This document shows, in pieces, positions 38,617 through 40,036 of a DNA stretch of 40,036 nt. The DNA is taken from NCBI GenBank assembly GCA_947306425.1, contig CAMZGO010000015.1, positions 1-40,036 on the forward strand, given 5' to 3'. Under the pieces are notes generated by a model. It ran no database searches. It had not been told where the DNA came from and was given only the letters and a program-made list of their open reading frames with translations. How positions within the stretch are numbered: the first letter of the stretch is position 1; every line of letters begins with the position of its first letter. This DNA is from an uncultured Elusimicrobia bacterium (lineage in GTDB: Bacteria; Elusimicrobiota; Elusimicrobia; Elusimicrobiales; Elusimicrobiaceae). Position numbers and translations under genes: made by a program.

Positions 38617-38961
38617 ATGCAAAAAGATATTATTTTATGCTTATCTCTTGACGGCCTCAAAAATGATATAGACATTGAGGACATAGAGCAAACTTTAATT
38701 AACGATTTTGGTAATTTTTGCAAAATCAGAAAAATAAACTCCGAGAATTTACAAAAGTTTTTTAAACAGTTTGAGAAGTTGGAGGAGCCTTTAGAACAGT
38801 TTAGCGTTAAAGTTGATGACGTAAACAGATTTAAGGACATTAACGAGCCTATAAGCGCGGAGAAGTGGGACTATTTAGACCGCTACTATTTTAAACCGCT
38901 TGAGGATGAACTACAAAAGGCTCAAGAGATTTATTATGATACTTTAATTGAGGAGGAGTAA
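38617..38961 (+). CDS. 114-residue acidic early protein, unknown
   Basis: The protein begins MQKDIILCLSLDGLKNDIDI and is rich in Asp, Glu, Asn and Phe, with a beta-alpha start and long helices (NLQKFFKQFEKLEEPLEQFS, PLEDELQKAQEIYYDTL). No domain is recognised. GGAGGTGGC at the end of the previous gene serves as its ribosome binding site, so the pair is coupled. Its last codons contain the GGAGGAG for the next gene. Confidence 0.65.
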   Translation: MQKDIILCLSLDGLKNDIDIEDIEQTLINDFGNFCKIRKINSENLQKFFKQFEKLEEPLEQFSVKVDDVNRFKDINEPISAEKWDYLDRYYFKPLEDELQKAQEIYYDTLIEEE

Positions 38962-38967
38962 AAAACC

Positions 38968-39102
38968 ATGAATAATATAATTTATTTTAATGAGTTGGCC
39001 CGCTTAATAATGAGGCTAAGGCGTATCAATTTGTCAGATGACGAGATAAAACAAATGTTAGGAATAAACTACAAAGCGGATTTAGATAAATTTTTAAAAT
39101 AA
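38968..39102 (+). CDS. 44-residue small protein, possibly helix-turn-helix
   Basis: A short gene with GAGGAGG 9-10 nt before its ATG. The product MNNIIYFNELARLIMRLRRI has a basic helix, then LSDDEIKQMLGINYKADLDK, whose spacing looks like two short helices with a turn (possible DNA binding). It is too short for a firm call. The tight spacing to its upstream gene and the good ribosome binding site are the main evidence. Confidence 0.5.
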   Translation: MNNIIYFNELARLIMRLRRINLSDDEIKQMLGINYKADLDKFLK

Positions 39103-39111
39103 CCTCGCTAA

Positions 39112-39166
39112 GACAAACGGGGCGCTTGAGGGAAAATGTTTACACCTCAAGCGCTTTCGTTTTGTC
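39112..39166 (+). terminator. Long hairpin, possible attenuator or terminator in the early operon
   Basis: CGCTTGAGG (39123-39131) pairs with CCTCAAGCG (39145-39153), extended by GACAAACG with CGTTTTGTC across an internal loop. The gap 39103-39220 also has TATAAT at 39178-39183 and a leader motif, so transcription may stop and restart here. Confidence 0.6.
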
Positions 39167-39186
39167 CCTGTACGGGTTATAATTTT

Positions 39187-39200
39187 AATGTCGAATACTC
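39187..39200 (+). promoter_or_regulatory. Leader motif copy 12 with an upstream TATAAT
   Basis: TGTCGAATAC at 39189-39198, 5 nt after TATAAT (39178-39183); a start from that -10 would fall at the motif, as at 13725. GGAGGGCC follows before the ATG at 39221. Confidence 0.65.
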
Positions 39201-39220
39201 AAAAACAATGGAGGGCCAAT

Positions 39221-39772
39221 ATGGCTAAAAAAGATTACGACTCGATAAGAGACGATTACAAGACGCCTCCCGAAATATACGAGAGACTTTTAAAGTATGC
39301 ACAGATAGAAAAATTTGATTTAGATGTATGTTGCTCCGAGCATAACATACCGGCTAAGGCTTATAATGATGTGTTTTTTGTGGACGGATTACAAACGGAA
39401 TGGATAGGCAAATGCTTTTTAAATCCTCCGTTTAAAGAGACTATTAAATGGGTACGTAAAGCCGTTGAAATGGTTAAAAAGTATAAATTTAATACCGAGG
39501 TTTTTTGTGTACTACCGGGCGATAGATTTGAAACAAAATTTTATCAAGAGTGCATTTTGCTTAATCCGGATTGCCTTTTTGCTTTTTTGCCTTTTAAACA
39601 GGGCTTTATTATTCCGGGCCAAGAGGATGAGCCTATAAAACCGAGTCAGAAAATTATTATAGCAATATTTACAAAACGTGCGGCCGAGTGGGCTTATAGT
39701 TGGAATTATTACGATTGGTTTAATACAAAGGCATTTACAGGGGTTGCGGCCTCTCCACGTAGAGAGGGGTAG
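39221..39772 (+). CDS. Phage-type DNA N6-adenine methyltransferase (Dam family)
   Basis: The 183-residue protein matches the phage Dam family: DDYKTPPEIYERL at 11-23, FDLDVCCSEHN at 32-42, WIGKCFLNPPFKE with catalytic NPPF at 68-71, and VFCVLPGDRFETKFYQE. It should methylate adenine using SAM; such enzymes are usually short and have no SAM motif I in the classic form. The ATG at 39221 follows GGAGGGCC; an upstream in-frame ATG at 39188 would translate the leader motif. With the methylase at 549-1355 the phage has two. Confidence 0.85.
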   Translation: MAKKDYDSIRDDYKTPPEIYERLLKYAQIEKFDLDVCCSEHNIPAKAYNDVFFVDGLQTEWIGKCFLNPPFKETIKWVRKAVEMVKKYKFNTEVFCVLPGDRFETKFYQECILLNPDCLFAFLPFKQGFIIPGQEDEPIKPSQKIIIAIFTKRAAEWAYSWNYYDWFNTKAFTGVAASPRREG

Positions 39773-39775
39773 TCT

Positions 39776-40036
39776 ATGAAAAAATATAAAGATTACAAAG
39801 ATTATAGCGGGCAATATTACAGGCGGTGGACGGTTACGGCTATCGAATGTTATAAATCCGGATGTAATTGCTCAAAATGTGAACTTATAAACGGTTTAGA
39901 CTCTATAACAAGATATACATGCCGGATGAAACAAGCCGTAATGGAATTAGTTAGGAGAGTCGGAGCGCCGGATTTAGGAGGAGATGACTATGGGAGCGAA
40001 TACACCTATGACGAAAGAGACACAGAAATTTATTAA
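39776..40036 (+). CDS. Cys-rich small protein crossing the circular junction
   Basis: The 86-residue protein begins MKKYKDYKDYSGQYYRRWTV and has CYKSGCNCSKCELING, followed by a later Cys in RYTCRMKQAV. The C-x4-C-x-C-x2-C set could bind zinc. It ends with an acidic, Tyr-rich tail (GSEYTYDERDTEIY) encoded by the terminal repeat. The stop codon at 40034-40036 equals 53-55, and the next gene starts at 69. The start follows GAGAGGGG. Similar small zinc proteins occur in phage early regions, but I know no function. Confidence 0.65.
   Translation: MKKYKDYKDYSGQYYRRWTVTAIECYKSGCNCSKCELINGLDSITRYTCRMKQAVMELVRRVGAPDLGGDDYGSEYTYDERDTEIY
39982..40036. repeat. Right copy of 55-bp terminal direct repeat
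   Basis: Identical to bases 1-55. It contains the 3' end of the gene at 39776, so the molecule is circular or circularly permuted. Confidence 0.9.

Noticed and set aside
1-40036. Terminal repeat as a true T7-style terminal redundancy
   Set aside because: Only 55 bp, inside coding sequence, and exactly the size of a common assembly k-mer. Circular closure is simpler.

Overview
The window is a complete, circular genome of a temperate podovirus-like phage. The first 55 bases are repeated exactly as the last 55, which is what an assembler leaves when a circular or circularly permuted molecule closes. The DNA is low in GC, genes are packed tightly with 1-13 nt overlaps, and most starts have a clear AGGAG-type ribosome binding site. 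T7-like core (ejection) proteins suggest a Gram-negative host. The replication module (prim-pol/VapE, SNF2 helicase, DUF2800, DUF2815, family A polymerase) is of a kind common in phages of Firmicutes, so the genome is mosaic and the host is not fixed by sequence. No tRNA, CRISPR array or phage RNA polymerase was seen.

Layout. The rightward arm runs from 37580 through the junction to 12442. It carries small early genes, two DNA methyltransferases, an exported protein with its own promoter, an excisionase-like protein, the replication/recombination block (2043-10660) and a large serine integrase (10829-12442). The leftward arm runs from 35545 down to 12488: a gene upstream of terminase, TerS, TerL, portal, scaffold, major capsid, tail tubular A and B, internal core proteins, a tail fibre, a diversity-generating retroelement (DGR), then holin-like and endolysin genes. 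The DGR has a 112-bp template/variable repeat pair that differs at 16 sites, all of them adenines on the template strand, plus a reverse transcriptase with the DGR signature. It should rewrite the receptor-binding C-terminus of the tail fibre. A 1.6-kb non-coding region (35563-37160) full of inverted repeats separates the arms and is the best candidate for origin and control region.

Control. Between the leftward AbrB-like gene (37186-37404) and the rightward early operon lie two divergent promoters and three copies of the palindrome ATTAGTNNACTAAT. This looks like a lysis-lysogeny or early-gene switch. The AbrB-like protein ends in DDEIPF, the tip used by bacterial SSB to recruit repair proteins. 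Two late promoters share an upstream box at identical spacing and a common -10 element. Twelve exact copies of the decamer TGTCGAATAC occur; ten lie in 5' leaders just before genes, on both strands. One of them starts in the 3' strand of helix I of a complete type I hammerhead ribozyme (38292-38360) that should cut an early mRNA between two genes.

Most notable: the hammerhead ribozyme joined to the repeated leader motif; the AbrB-SSB-tail switch; the DGR; the alternating CTCCCCTCT inverted repeats; two related hairpins in a candidate small RNA (36742-36923); and two in-frame fusions (helicase and RT) that keep an internal ribosome binding site and start codon.
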